64,000 nucleotides of DNA from SCTM01 sp965279655 (GTDB lineage Bacteria; Pseudomonadota; Alphaproteobacteria; Rhodospirillales; Rhodospirillaceae): NCBI GenBank assembly GCA_965279655.1, contig OZ257255.1, positions 2,480,001-2,544,000 of the forward strand, read 5' to 3'. The first letter of the stretch is position 1. Every line of letters starts with the position of its first letter. This document shows positions 17,271-25,718 of the stretch, piece after piece. The position numbers and the translations under genes are program-made. A model generated the notes under the pieces. That model was not told the origin of the DNA. It saw nothing but the letters and a program-made list of their open reading frames with translations, and did no database searches.

Positions 17271-19400
17271 TTGAAGAATCGGAAGACCACTGACATCGCC
17301 GTAGACGAGCTTTCAGAGAAACAAGCAATAAAAGAGCTCGACCATCTAACACCCGAACTGCATCGGCATCAGGATCTCTATGAGAAGAAGACTCCTGAGA
17401 TCACTGACGCTGAGTTTGATCGGATCAAGCGTCGTGCCGCAGATATTGAGCGTCGATTCCCCTCGTTAAAGACACTCGACAGCTTTTCAAATCGCGTTGG
17501 CTCTGCGCCAGCATCAGGATTTCGAAAGGTGCGGCACAACACGCCGATGCTTTCGCTTGAGAATGCGTTCACGACCACCGAGGTGGAGGAATTTTGGGAA
17601 CGTGCAGCGCGCGCCTTATCATTGAAGAGCGAGCCGTTGCAAATGATTGCGGAGCAGAAGATCGATGGACTTTCCTTTTCTGCCACCTATCGGAACCGCC
17701 ACTTCGTCCTCGGAGCAACTCGCGGCGACGGTACCCAGGGTGAAGACGTTACCGAAAATCTGCTCACAATCGCCTCGCTTCCCCGCGCTCTGCCGCGTTC
17801 GGCACCGGCGGACATTGAGATTCGGGGCGAGGCCTACATGCCTCAGAAGGCGTTTGAGCGGCTAAATGAAGAGCAGAAGAAAAAGAATGATCCACTTTTC
17901 GCAAACCCACGCAACGCTGCGGCCGGGGCACTTAGGCAACTCGACTCAAAAGTAACGGCGAGTCGAGGGCTTAGGGTCTTTGCTTATGGCTCGGGCGCAA
18001 TCGACGCCAAGAGATGGCCAACACACAGCGCATTTCTGGAACAGTTACGTGAGTGGAACTTTGACGTACCTGATTTCAAAAAGTGTAATTCCGTGGCGGA
18101 ATTGCTCAACTATTATGAGTCTATCGGAGCAAGACGGTCTGGCTTGGGCTACGACATTGATGGCGTGGTTTACAAAGTTGATCGACTGGATTGGCAACAA
18201 TCACTCGGCTTCGCAACGACTGCGCCTCGCTGGGCCATCGCTCACAAGTTTCCTGCGGAAAGAGCCGAAACGATACTAACCGAAATAACGGTTCAGGTTG
18301 GACGAACAGGAAGCCTGACGCCAGTTGCCAACCTACAGCCAATCAATGTGGGAGGCGTATTGGTAGCTAGAGCCACCCTGCACAATGCAGAAGACCTCAC
18401 TAGAAAGGATATAAGAGAGAAAGACACTGTCGTTATTCAACGAGCTGGCGACGTAATTCCGCAAATTGTCAGGGTATTAATTCATAAACGACCTCCGGAA
18501 TCCGAACCCTTTCGTTTCTCGGTGAGGTATCCAGATTGCCCCGTCTGCCACAGTCGCGTTATTCGTGAAGAAGGCGAGGCTGTATGGCGTTGCACCGGTG
18601 GCCTTTACTGCGACGCACAGGCGCTGGAGCACCTGAGTCACTTTGTATCGCGTGACGCGTTTGACATCGAGGGGCTGGGTGAAAAGCAACTTGAGGAATT
18701 GAGAAACGAGAAGATCGTCCGGAATCCAGTTGAGATATTTACTCTTGAAACCCGCAACGGCAGGAGCTTTCAGCTTGAGAGCCGGCAAGGGTGGGGTAAG
18801 AAATCTGTAGAAAATCTTTTCAAGGCAATCAACGACCGTCGGATCATTTCCCTTGAGCGCTTCATCGTGTCTCTTGGCATTCCGAAGGTCGGCCAAGCCA
18901 ATGCTCGATTGTTTGCGTCAGCGTTCGGAACCTATGAGTCTTGGCTCTCTACTATGCTTAAGTCCCGAGACAAGAAGCCGGAATGGCTCGTGCAAGAGAT
19001 TCGGGAACAACTCGGAAAAGAATCAGATGAGGGAACTGGAATTGGCCCTCTGATTGCCGGCGAAGTTATTTCTTTCTTTTCCGAAGGTCACAACGTCGAA
19101 GTTGTCGAGGGTCTGAAAGATCAGCTTACTAAAATTACGCCCTTCGAAAAACCCAAGCCCGGCAAGGCCACACTCGCCGATGAGACAATTGTTTTTACAG
19201 GCGAACTCAAGTCATTGACCCGAAGCGACGCAGAGAAACGAGCTCTCGCGCTAGGGGCAAAGGTCACCTCCTCGGTGTCTAAGAAAACGACACTTCTTGT
19301 TGCCGGGCCTAATGCGGGGTCCAAACTCGCGGACGCCACGAAACTCAAAATCAAAGTGATCAATGAAGAGGCGTTTTTAGCTCGGATTAGAGATCCCTAG
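17271..19400 (+). CDS. ligA: NAD-dependent DNA ligase LigA
   Basis: Seals nicks in DNA using NAD+. From TTG 17271 it is 709 aa and complete: domain Ia ('TPEITDAEFD'), the adenylation lysine K130 in 'QKIDGL', 'TRGDGTQGEDVTEN', the OB fold, a four-cysteine zinc finger (CPVC near 423-426 and two Cys near 441-447), helix-hairpin-helix repeats, and a C-terminal BRCT domain. Location after recN is the usual alphaproteobacterial place. But the GC content is much lower than in all flanking genes, and codons such as AAT, AAA, TTA and ATA are common. The protein itself looks alphaproteobacterial ('FDIEGLGEKQL'), so an in-place replacement by a related foreign copy is possible. Confidence 0.95.
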   Translation: MKNRKTTDIAVDELSEKQAIKELDHLTPELHRHQDLYEKKTPEITDAEFDRIKRRAADIERRFPSLKTLDSFSNRVGSAPASGFRKVRHNTPMLSLENAFTTTEVEEFWERAARALSLKSEPLQMIAEQKIDGLSFSATYRNRHFVLGATRGDGTQGEDVTENLLTIASLPRALPRSAPADIEIRGEAYMPQKAFERLNEEQKKKNDPLFANPRNAAAGALRQLDSKVTASRGLRVFAYGSGAIDAKRWPTHSAFLEQLREWNFDVPDFKKCNSVAELLNYYESIGARRSGLGYDIDGVVYKVDRLDWQQSLGFATTAPRWAIAHKFPAERAETILTEITVQVGRTGSLTPVANLQPINVGGVLVARATLHNAEDLTRKDIREKDTVVIQRAGDVIPQIVRVLIHKRPPESEPFRFSVRYPDCPVCHSRVIREEGEAVWRCTGGLYCDAQALEHLSHFVSRDAFDIEGLGEKQLEELRNEKIVRNPVEIFTLETRNGRSFQLESRQGWGKKSVENLFKAINDRRIISLERFIVSLGIPKVGQANARLFASAFGTYESWLSTMLKSRDKKPEWLVQEIREQLGKESDEGTGIGPLIAGEVISFFSEGHNVEVVEGLKDQLTKITPFEKPKPGKATLADETIVFTGELKSLTRSDAEKRALALGAKVTSSVSKKTTLLVAGPNAGSKLADATKLKIKVINEEAFLARIRDP

Positions 19401-19419
19401 TTCCGCAAGGAAATGCAAC

Positions 19420-19752
19420 ATGAGCTCTGTCACATTTCAGGTGCGTGGTAGCCGCGGAGACATATACGACCTAAACTTCCGCCTCTCCGGCACCAATTTG
19501 AATGCATCATGCTCGTGCCAAGCAGGGCAAAATCGACTCTATTGCAAGCACCGCTTCGCTCTTATGGATGGTGATGTGACGGCCTTGCACAGCAACAACC
19601 TCGAAGACGTGAAAAATCTTCAAAACATGATGAAAGGAACGGACTTAGAAGCGGCGTATCAAGACGTGAGAGAAGCGGAAGCCGTCTATGATGTTGCGAA
19701 ACAGAGATTTGATTCCGCGAAAAAGGCATTAGCACTGGCGATGTATCGATGA
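19420..19752 (+). CDS. SWIM zinc-finger miniprotein
   Basis: A 110-aa protein with a likely SWIM-type zinc site: C31-x-C33-x8-C42-x-H44 (CxC...CxH). SWIM fingers bind DNA or proteins. The N-terminal part looks like a small beta-rich domain, and the last 40 residues ('EAAYQDVREAEAVYDVAKQ' onward) look like a charged helix or coiled coil. The ribosome-binding site AAGGAA lies 7 bases before ATG 19420. It follows ligA by 19 bases and shares its low GC content. It overlaps the next gene by 4 bases. I do not recognise a named family beyond the zinc motif. Confidence 0.75.
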   Translation: MSSVTFQVRGSRGDIYDLNFRLSGTNLNASCSCQAGQNRLYCKHRFALMDGDVTALHSNNLEDVKNLQNMMKGTDLEAAYQDVREAEAVYDVAKQRFDSAKKALALAMYR

Positions 19753-20237
19753 GTGATGTCGAGAGTACGGCCGAGGAACCCAGCAAGGGCAAACGGCGTC
19801 GACGAACGCCCGATACCGGAATAGATTTTTCTGATGGAAATGCCGCCGGGTGGACGTTTGGTGTGCCTACAGCATTCCGCGACGCGCTCGATATCAAATA
19901 TTTGTCGTACGTAGAGAAAGCGTCGGATTCAAATAAGAAAAGCGTGCGCCGAGAGGCGTGGACTCGAGCAATTCCACCTGCACGTAGCTTTTCAGAAGGT
20001 CACGTTTTCTATGATCCTCCGCGCTGTCGCGACCTTGGATGGGACAAAGCACTAAAAATAGTGCGCCGAATCGCACAAGTTCACGCAGCGGCACCTGACC
20101 AAGAGGACGGAACATTCGGGTGGGTGGAATTTGAACTTTCCACCTACGAACAGGGCAAGCTCAAGACGACCGATAAGCATCGTGTCGCGCAAGGCGACTT
20201 TGAAGAATTTCTTCGGACCGGCTCTCTGAAGAGTTAA
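19749..20237 (+). CDS. Hypothetical protein of the ligA block
   Basis: A 162-aa protein of unknown function, translationally coupled to the SWIM protein (ATGA). It begins with a basic stretch 'GKRRRRTPDTG' and has no signal peptide or membrane segment. The middle is mixed charged and aromatic ('AWTRAIPPARSFSEGHVFYD'), the end 'GTFGWVEFELSTYEQGKLK'. Composition is AT-rich like ligA. It ends 2 bases before the convergent SDR gene. I recognise no family. Confidence 0.65.
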   Translation: MSDVESTAEEPSKGKRRRRTPDTGIDFSDGNAAGWTFGVPTAFRDALDIKYLSYVEKASDSNKKSVRREAWTRAIPPARSFSEGHVFYDPPRCRDLGWDKALKIVRRIAQVHAAAPDQEDGTFGWVEFELSTYEQGKLKTTDKHRVAQGDFEEFLRTGSLKS

Positions 20238-20239
20238 TC

Positions 20240-21244
20240 CTACCCTTCCGCCTTCGGCAGATAGTCCTTCGTCACCTCTTCCGACACGCTCCACAGCTTC
20301 GTGGCCAGCGCATCGTTCTCCATCTGATACCCCGGCACGATCGGGTTGCAGTCCATGAAGAACAGCCCGCGCGTCTTGGCCAGCGCGGGCGCGGTGGCAA
20401 CATAGCAACTCGTCGCAGCCCCCTCTTCCGGCGTCTTCATGAAGGTCCAGCCGATCACCTTTGCCGACGCCTTGGTGTACCAAGGCAGATGGCGCCCCAG
20501 CGGCGTGTTGATCACGCCGGGCGTGATCGTATTGGCGGTGACCGGCGTGTCCGCCAGGCGCCGCGCAAGTTCGCGGGTGAACAGGTGGTTCGCCAGCTTC
20601 GACTGCCCGTACATCTTGCCGGGATCGTAGCCGCGCTTGCCGTCGAGATTGTCGAACTCGATGCCGTCCGCCGGCGCATTGCGATAATTGCGCGAACCGA
20701 CGACGACCACACGGCCCTGCGGCGCGGCCTTTACAGCCTCTAGCAGCCGGTTCACGAGCACAAAGTGGCTGAGGTGATTCACGAACAGGTGCTTCTCGAT
20801 GCCGTTCACCTGCTCCAGGTCCGGCAAGGCCATGATACCGGCATTACAGATCAGCATGTCGATCGGCACGCCGAGGGCTTTCACCGCATCGGCCGCGGCG
20901 GCGACGGAGGCGAGATCGGTCTGCTCGCAGCCGAACGGCGTGGTCTTGCCAGAGATTCCCGCGCAGGCCTCGGCTGCCTTGTCCTTCGTGCGGCCGAACG
21001 CCAGCACGTGCGCCCCCCGCAGCGCGAGCACGCGCATGGTCTCGTAACCGATCCCGGACGTGCAGCCGGTGATCAGAACGGTCTTCCCCTGAAGATTGAG
21101 TCCCTCGGTGACCTGCTCGGCTGTTGCGTGCTTGCCGAAGGTGCTGCGCGGTGCGCCTGGAACCGGCTCAGCGGGCGCGCAGGCCGCCAGCGGAATGGCG
21201 GCGGCGCCCAACAGCACGGTCCTTCGAGATAGGAAATTGCTCAC
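20240..21244 (-). CDS. Short-chain dehydrogenase with Tat lipoprotein signal
   Basis: An NAD(P)-dependent SDR-family oxidoreductase, substrate unknown. GTG 21244 is chosen because GGGGGAC lies just upstream; the frame is open to 21298. The 334-aa protein starts with a twin-arginine signal 'SRRTVLLGAAAIPLAAC' whose cysteine 22 forms a lipobox, so it is likely exported folded and lipid-anchored, which is unusual for an SDR. The Rossmann motif 'TGCTSGIG' is at 59-66, the NAG motif at 134-136, and the catalytic S184, Y212 and K216 are all present. It resembles the retinol-dehydrogenase/WWOX-like branch of SDRs. Confidence 0.85.
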   Translation of the reverse strand: MSNFLSRRTVLLGAAAIPLAACAPAEPVPGAPRSTFGKHATAEQVTEGLNLQGKTVLITGCTSGIGYETMRVLALRGAHVLAFGRTKDKAAEACAGISGKTTPFGCEQTDLASVAAAADAVKALGVPIDMLICNAGIMALPDLEQVNGIEKHLFVNHLSHFVLVNRLLEAVKAAPQGRVVVVGSRNYRNAPADGIEFDNLDGKRGYDPGKMYGQSKLANHLFTRELARRLADTPVTANTITPGVINTPLGRHLPWYTKASAKVIGWTFMKTPEEGAATSCYVATAPALAKTRGLFFMDCNPIVPGYQMENDALATKLWSVSEEVTKDYLPKAEG

Positions 21245-21399
21245 GCGGCGTCCCCCCGGTTGCAGGGGTAGTTTCCCGCTTTCGCAACACTTGCGCAAAT
21301 CCCGCTAAGGCGGGGAACCACTGTGAAAACAACCCCTTGGTGCGCAACAACTCGGGGCGACCACGGTTTTACATGCTCCCATAACAACGAGTGAGCTTC

Positions 21400-21960
21400 A
21401 TGGCACCTCAATCGACCTTCCATCAGATGCTCGTCGATGCTCTGCCGCGCCTGCGCGCCTACGCGATGATCCTCACGCGCAGCCGTTCCCACGCCGACGA
21501 TCTGCTGCAGCAGACGGCCTATCGCGCGCTGCGGTCCGAGGTTCAGTTCACGATGGGCACGAACTTCCTGGGCTGGATGTATCGGATCCTGCGGAACGAA
21601 TACATCAGCTCCCTGCGCCGGGCGAAGCGCAGCCCGAGCTGCATCGACGACGTTCCTGAGGATCTGTTCGCCCGCATGGGCGATCAAGAAGACAAGCTGC
21701 TGACCAACGAGGTCATTGCCGCGATGGATAACCTTCCGCCGTCGCAGCGCGAAGTCCTGGTGCTGGTCTGCGCCGGCGGGCTTTCCTATGACGAGGCCGC
21801 CGCCTCCATCGGCTGCTCGGTCGGCACGGTGAAAAGCCGGCTTTGGCGTGCCCGGCAGCATATGCAGGAGTTGGTGCTTGGACGCGCCTCGCCGGAGGTG
21901 TCCGGGGACATCGGCGATTCAGCCCCCCAACGGGCGGTCGAACACGTCTCCGGCCCGTAA
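21400..21960 (+). CDS. ECF-type RNA polymerase sigma factor
   Basis: A 186-aa sigma-70 family protein with region 2 ('LPRLRAYAMILTRSRSHADD', then 'YRILRNEYISSLRR') and region 4 ('LPPSQREVLVLV' to 'SVGTVKSRLWRARQHM'). No anti-sigma gene is next to it. It is clearly paralogous to the sigma factor at 56690-57247. An in-frame GTG at 21391 is an alternative start. The group within ECF sigma factors cannot be fixed from sequence reading; the look is that of the alphaproteobacterial EcfG-like class. A strong hairpin follows. Confidence 0.88.
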   Translation: MAPQSTFHQMLVDALPRLRAYAMILTRSRSHADDLLQQTAYRALRSEVQFTMGTNFLGWMYRILRNEYISSLRRAKRSPSCIDDVPEDLFARMGDQEDKLLTNEVIAAMDNLPPSQREVLVLVCAGGLSYDEAAASIGCSVGTVKSRLWRARQHMQELVLGRASPEVSGDIGDSAPQRAVEHVSGP

Positions 21961-21985
21961 CAAGCCTCTCGATCCCTACTGTTGG

Positions 21986-22020
21986 AGGGGGAAATGGCGC
22001 CAGAAGCGCTATTTCCCCCT
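21986..22020 (+). terminator. Strong hairpin after the ECF sigma gene
   Basis: A 15-bp stem (21986-22000 with 22006-22020; one G-U pair in RNA) around a 5-base loop CAGAA lies 26 bases after the sigma stop. The stem is GGGGGAAAT-rich on the left and ATTTCCCCC on the right. No long T run follows, but stability makes a terminator likely. Confidence 0.6.
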
Positions 22021-22031
22021 TCGGCGTTACG

Positions 22032-22092
22032 AATTCGAGGCCGGGGCCCTGGACAATCTCCGGTCCGGCACGGCATAAACCCGCCTCGAATT
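22032..22092 (+). promoter_or_regulatory. Structured leader upstream of the DUF6481 gene
   Basis: AATTCGAGGC (22032-22041) is perfectly complementary to GCCTCGAATT (22083-22092). An inner stem CTGGAC/GTCCGG (22049-22054 with 22063-22068, one G-U) lies within. The outer stem ends 11 bases before the ribosome-binding site at 22104. This could be a 5' UTR regulatory structure; no known riboswitch class is recognised. Confidence 0.4.
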
Positions 22093-22114
22093 GTTACCCC
22101 TTTAGGTGGAATGG

Positions 22115-22507
22115 ATGAAGGAACCTACGTTCTCGGATCGCGCTGCTGCCTCGGCCAAGGCCAAGCAGGCGCTGTTGGAAAAGGCCAAGGCCAAAGCCCC
22201 CGTTTTCACGCCCGAACAGCAAGCCGAACGCATCCAGGCCGCCGCCGATCGCGACGCCAAGGAAGCCGCACGCCAGGCTGCCTACAGGCAGCGCAAGGCA
22301 GACGAAGCCGCCACCAAGGAAGCGACCAAGCAGGCCCGTCGCGAGGCTGAAGAAGCCGCCAAGCGCGCCGCTGAAGAACTCGCGCGCCAGAAGGTGATGG
22401 AAAAGGCCCAAGCGGAGGCGCTGCAAAAAGCCCGCCGCGACGCCAAGTACGCCGCGCGCAAGATGCGCCAGACGCCGCAAGGCAAGCGCAACATGAAGAA
22501 GGGCTGA
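22115..22507 (+). CDS. DUF6481 family protein
   Basis: A 130-aa, highly charged, Ala/Lys/Glu-rich protein predicted to be one long helix ('EEAAKRAAEELARQKVMEKA'). The start 'MKEPTFSDRAAASAKAKQAL' and the composition match the alphaproteobacterial DUF6481 family as I recall it; function unknown. ATG 22115 follows AGGTGG at 5 bases; the GTG at 22106 is less likely. A terminator with a T run follows directly. Confidence 0.75.
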   Translation: MKEPTFSDRAAASAKAKQALLEKAKAKAPVFTPEQQAERIQAAADRDAKEAARQAAYRQRKADEAATKEATKQARREAEEAAKRAAEELARQKVMEKAQAEALQKARRDAKYAARKMRQTPQGKRNMKKG

Positions 22508-22524
22508 GAAGCCCAGATCGAAAA

Positions 22525-22548
22525 GGCCGGGTGAACCCCGGCCTTTTT
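22525..22548. terminator. Bidirectional rho-independent terminator
   Basis: GGCCGGG (22525-22531) pairs with CCCGGCC (22537-22543), followed by TTTTT on the plus strand and preceded by AAAA, so it can serve both the DUF6481 gene and the convergent aminopeptidase gene. Confidence 0.85.
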
Positions 22549-22552
22549 CATT

Positions 22553-24352
22553 TCAGATCGGCGCCGTGGCTGTGTCGAGCCAGGCCCGCGTACCCAAATC
22601 AACCAGCGGCCCGACCGTCGCGCGCACGCGCGCATGATAGGCGTCGAGCCAAGCCTTCTCCTCAGTGGAGAGCAGGGACGCCTCGATCATGTTGCGGTCG
22701 ATCGGCGCCAGCGTCAGCGTCTCGAACTCGAGCAGCTTCTTCTCGGCGCCCGTCGGCGCGGCGGCCTCGCGCACGGCCACCAGGTTCTCGATGCGGATGC
22801 CATAGGCGCCGGTCTTGTAGTAGCCGGGCTCGTTGGAGATCACCATGCCGGGCTCCAGCGCCACCGTGTTGCCCACCTTGCTGATGCGCTGCGGGCCTTC
22901 GTGCACGCCCAGGAACGTGCCGACGCCATGGCCGGTGCCGTGATCGTAGTCGAGCCCCGCCTCCCACAGCGGCGCGCGCGCCAGCATGTCGAGTTGGCTG
23001 CCCGTGGTGCCCTTCACGAAGCGCGCGCGGCCGAGCGCGATATGGCCTTTGAGCACCAACGTGAAGCGGTGCTTCTGTTCGGCCGTCGCCGTTCCGATGG
23101 CGACCGTGCGCGTCACGTCCGTGGTGCCGTCGAGATATTGCCCGCCGGAATCGAGCAGCAGCACCATGTCCGGCGCGATGCGCGCGTTCGATTGCTCCGT
23201 GGCGCGGTAGTGCACGATGGCGCCGTTGCCGGCGGCACCCGCGATCGTCGGGAAGCTGGGTCCGCGGAACAGATTGGTCTCGGCGCGGAACGCCTGCAGG
23301 CGGTCCGATGCGCTGATCTCCGTCAGCGCGCCCTTGGGCGCCTCGCCCGCGAGCCACGCCAAAAAGCGCGTGAGCGCCGCGCCGTCGCGGATATGGGCCT
23401 GGCGCACGCCTTCGAGTTCCGCCGGATGCTTGCGCGCCTTCACCGCCTGGATCGGGTCCGCCACGCTCTTGAGCGTGCGGCCGGCGGCGGTGACTTGATC
23501 GTGCAGCCAGCGCGAACCCGTGTCGCGATCCACCGCCACCACCTTCGCGGCTTCCGGCAAGGCCTGGAGCACCTCCGGCAGCACGTCATAGGGCGAGATG
23601 GTCACGTCCGGGCCAAGATGATCGCGCACCTCTGGCGTGATCTTGCGCGCATCCACACACAAGGTGGCCCGTCCGTCGCTTGCGAGCACCGCGTAGGCCA
23701 GCAGCAGCGGCGAAAACTCCACATCGTCGCCGCGAATGTTGAACAGCCATGCCACATCGTCCAGCGCCGAGATCACCAGCGCGTCGTGACCGTCCGCCTT
23801 CAGCAGCTTGGCGATCTCGGCGCGCTTCTCCGCCGAGGTGCGGCCGGCGAACTTGTCCGGGTACACGATGGCCGGCGTGCACGGATGCGGCGGCTGGCCG
23901 ACCCAGACCTTGTCGATCAGGTTGCCGTGAATGGGGACGAGCGTCGCTTTCGCGCGCGCCGCTGCCTCCTCGATCTTGTGCAGGCCGGCGGGCGTATGCA
24001 GCTTCGGGTCGTAGCCGACGCGCGTGCCCGTCTCCAGCTTGGTCGCAAGCCACGCCGCCGGCGGTTCCTCGATCAGGTGCTTATAGGCGTACAGAGCGCC
24101 GTCCACCTGATCGCGCACTTGGATCGTGTAGCGGCCGTCGACGAAGATCGCCGCGGAGTCCTTCAGCACCACTGCCGCGCCGGCGGAGCCGGTGAAGCCC
24201 GTGAGCCACTGCAGCCGCTCGGCGAAGGCCGGCACGTATTCCGCCTGATGCTCGTCGGCGCGCGGGATCAGGTAGGCATCCACGCCCGCGGCGGCCATGG
24301 CGGCGCGCAAGGAGCCAAGGCGTTCGGCGACGGTGGGGTGGGGCATGTCCAT
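22553..24352 (-). CDS. Xaa-Pro aminopeptidase (M24B)
   Basis: A cytoplasmic metallo-aminopeptidase that removes N-terminal residues before proline. The 599-aa length matches the long three-domain aminopeptidase P form: two creatinase-like N-terminal domains, then the pita-bread catalytic domain. The metal ligands are visible: Asp in 'LLLDSGGQY', Asp in 'GTTDVTRT', His in 'GTGHGVG', Glu in 'SNEPGYY' and Glu in 'RIENLV'. There is no signal peptide. It is followed by the shared terminator at 22525-22548. Confidence 0.93.
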   Translation of the reverse strand: MDMPHPTVAERLGSLRAAMAAAGVDAYLIPRADEHQAEYVPAFAERLQWLTGFTGSAGAAVVLKDSAAIFVDGRYTIQVRDQVDGALYAYKHLIEEPPAAWLATKLETGTRVGYDPKLHTPAGLHKIEEAAARAKATLVPIHGNLIDKVWVGQPPHPCTPAIVYPDKFAGRTSAEKRAEIAKLLKADGHDALVISALDDVAWLFNIRGDDVEFSPLLLAYAVLASDGRATLCVDARKITPEVRDHLGPDVTISPYDVLPEVLQALPEAAKVVAVDRDTGSRWLHDQVTAAGRTLKSVADPIQAVKARKHPAELEGVRQAHIRDGAALTRFLAWLAGEAPKGALTEISASDRLQAFRAETNLFRGPSFPTIAGAAGNGAIVHYRATEQSNARIAPDMVLLLDSGGQYLDGTTDVTRTVAIGTATAEQKHRFTLVLKGHIALGRARFVKGTTGSQLDMLARAPLWEAGLDYDHGTGHGVGTFLGVHEGPQRISKVGNTVALEPGMVISNEPGYYKTGAYGIRIENLVAVREAAAPTGAEKKLLEFETLTLAPIDRNMIEASLLSTEEKAWLDAYHARVRATVGPLVDLGTRAWLDTATAPI

Positions 24353-24376
24353 GGCTAAAACCTAAGGGCCCCTGCC

Positions 24377-25318
24377 CTAGCTTTCAAACGGGAAGGCGCG
24401 CTGGAACATCAGGATGCTCCAGGGCCGCCGGACGATACGGCGCACCAGCCGCAACCCTTGGGCGCGATAGGCCGTGGTGACCAGGGCCTCCTGCTTTTGG
24501 AGGAGACCGGCCATGATCAAGTGCCCGCCCGGCGTGAGCAGGCGCGCGAGCGGGGCCGACATGGCCCGCAGGGGGCGCGCGAGGATATTCGCGCAGATGA
24601 CGGCGTAAGGCCCGTTGCGGCGGACGGTCGCGTCGCCGGTGCCTTCGCTCACCACCGCGTGGATCGCCGCCCCCACGCCGTTGCGGGCGGCATTCAGCCG
24701 CGTCACCCGGACCGCTTCCGGGTCCACATCCGCCGCCAGGACGCCCCGCGCCCACAGCTTCGCCATGGCCAGCGCCAGGATGCCCGAGCCGCAGCCCATA
24801 TCGAGCGTTCCGTGGGCCGCCACGGCGCGGCCGACCGCACGGCGACGCCCAAGCCCGTCCAGCGCCAGGAGGCAGCCGTAGGTGCTCGCGTGCTCACCGG
24901 AGCCGAAGGCGGTCGCGGCATTGATGCGCAGCGGGATCGTGCCCGCCGGCGGCGCGGCGGTGACGTGATCGCCGTAGATGTAGAACTGCCCGGCGCTGAG
25001 CGGCGGGAAGCTGGCCACGTTCTCCGTGAGCCAGTCCTTCTCAGGCACCTTGGCGACGACCACCGGCGGCTCAGCCACGCCTTCGGTGGCGGCGATCACG
25101 GCGGCCCGGGCGGCGATTTCGCCCTTGGGTGGGGCGCCGGTGAACATGCCCTCCACGCACCAGGTCAGGGAGGTGCCGTCGGGGCTCTCCTCCACCTCGA
25201 ACAGGCTGACCACGTCCGTGAGGCCGGTGAAGACCGCCTCGAAGGCCATGACCGTGGCCGCCGGGACGATGATCCGGGCGCTCCATGCGAGCGGCAATTG
25301 TGGCAATTTAGTGAACAC
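24377..25318 (-). CDS. prmA: Ribosomal protein L11 methyltransferase
   Basis: A SAM-dependent methyltransferase that modifies ribosomal protein L11. GTG 25318 gives 313 aa, close to the family length; the frame is open to 25393 but the upstream residues are atypical. The SAM loop 'LDMGCGSGILALAMAKL' is clear, preceded by 'FGSGEHASTYGCL', which matches the PrmA 'AFGTGxHxTT' region, and followed by 'ICANILARPL'. It lies 24 bases downstream of the aminopeptidase start in the opposite sense of reading, so the two may be co-transcribed. Confidence 0.92.
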   Translation of the reverse strand: MFTKLPQLPLAWSARIIVPAATVMAFEAVFTGLTDVVSLFEVEESPDGTSLTWCVEGMFTGAPPKGEIAARAAVIAATEGVAEPPVVVAKVPEKDWLTENVASFPPLSAGQFYIYGDHVTAAPPAGTIPLRINAATAFGSGEHASTYGCLLALDGLGRRRAVGRAVAAHGTLDMGCGSGILALAMAKLWARGVLAADVDPEAVRVTRLNAARNGVGAAIHAVVSEGTGDATVRRNGPYAVICANILARPLRAMSAPLARLLTPGGHLIMAGLLQKQEALVTTAYRAQGLRLVRRIVRRPWSILMFQRAFPFES

Positions 25319-25434
25319 TCCCAAAAGGTTGCCGCAAGCGACATGCAGCGAAGTCGGGGCAGGCCTGCGACCTCTGCAGTGGTGCTTTCGCACCTGCGAG
25401 ATACCCTACGGCCTATCAGATTGCGAGAAGACAG

Positions 25435-25608
25435 ATGGACGCCAGCACCTATACCCCCGAAATCGCCGCCGATGAACGTCCCGCGGAAGACATCTGCGAG
25501 ACCGAAACCACCCGCGTGTTCCGCAAGACCTCGCCGCAGCTGCAGCGCCGCTTGAACCTGCTCGCCCTGGCGAACACCGTCCGCGCGGTAAGCAAAGCGG
25601 GTCGCTAA
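25435..25608 (+). CDS. Small hypothetical protein, 57 aa
   Basis: A short reading frame starting at ATG 25435, preceded by GAGAAGACAG, which may act as ribosome-binding site. The product has an acidic N-terminal half ('EIAADERPAEDICETET') and a basic C-terminal helix ('QLQRRLNLLALANTVRAVS'). Codon use has the GC-rich third positions of the neighbours. It diverges from prmA. I do not recognise it. A palindromic repeat follows. Confidence 0.55.
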   Translation: MDASTYTPEIAADERPAEDICETETTRVFRKTSPQLQRRLNLLALANTVRAVSKAGR

Positions 25609-25621
25609 CCTCTCTGAGTCG

Positions 25622-25702
25622 TCCTCGGGCTTGACCCGAGGACCCAGAGCAAAAATTCACCCCCGCGTTTGTCACCCTGGATCCTCGGGTCAAGCCCGAG
25701 GA
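25622..25702. repeat. Pair of palindromic intergenic repeats
   Basis: Two 21-nt units in opposite orientation, 25622-25642 and 25682-25702, built on TCCTCGGG and CCCGAGGA around TTGAC or GTCAA. Each is itself nearly palindromic, and the two are perfect inverted copies, so the whole can form a long cruciform or two hairpins. Such 'CCTCGGG-CTTGA-CCCGAGG' units are common between genes in Alphaproteobacteria. It lies between two convergent genes and may end both transcripts. Confidence 0.85.
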
Positions 25703-25718
25703 TGACGGGTGAGTTTGG

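Noticed and set aside
21314..21340. GGAAC upstream of the first ECF sigma gene as an EcfG-type promoter
   Set aside because: No CGTT at the needed 16-17 base distance.
22634..24358. A 574-codon plus-strand frame opposite the aminopeptidase
   Set aside because: Composition is that of an antisense shadow and the opposite strand codes a complete M24B enzyme with all metal ligands.
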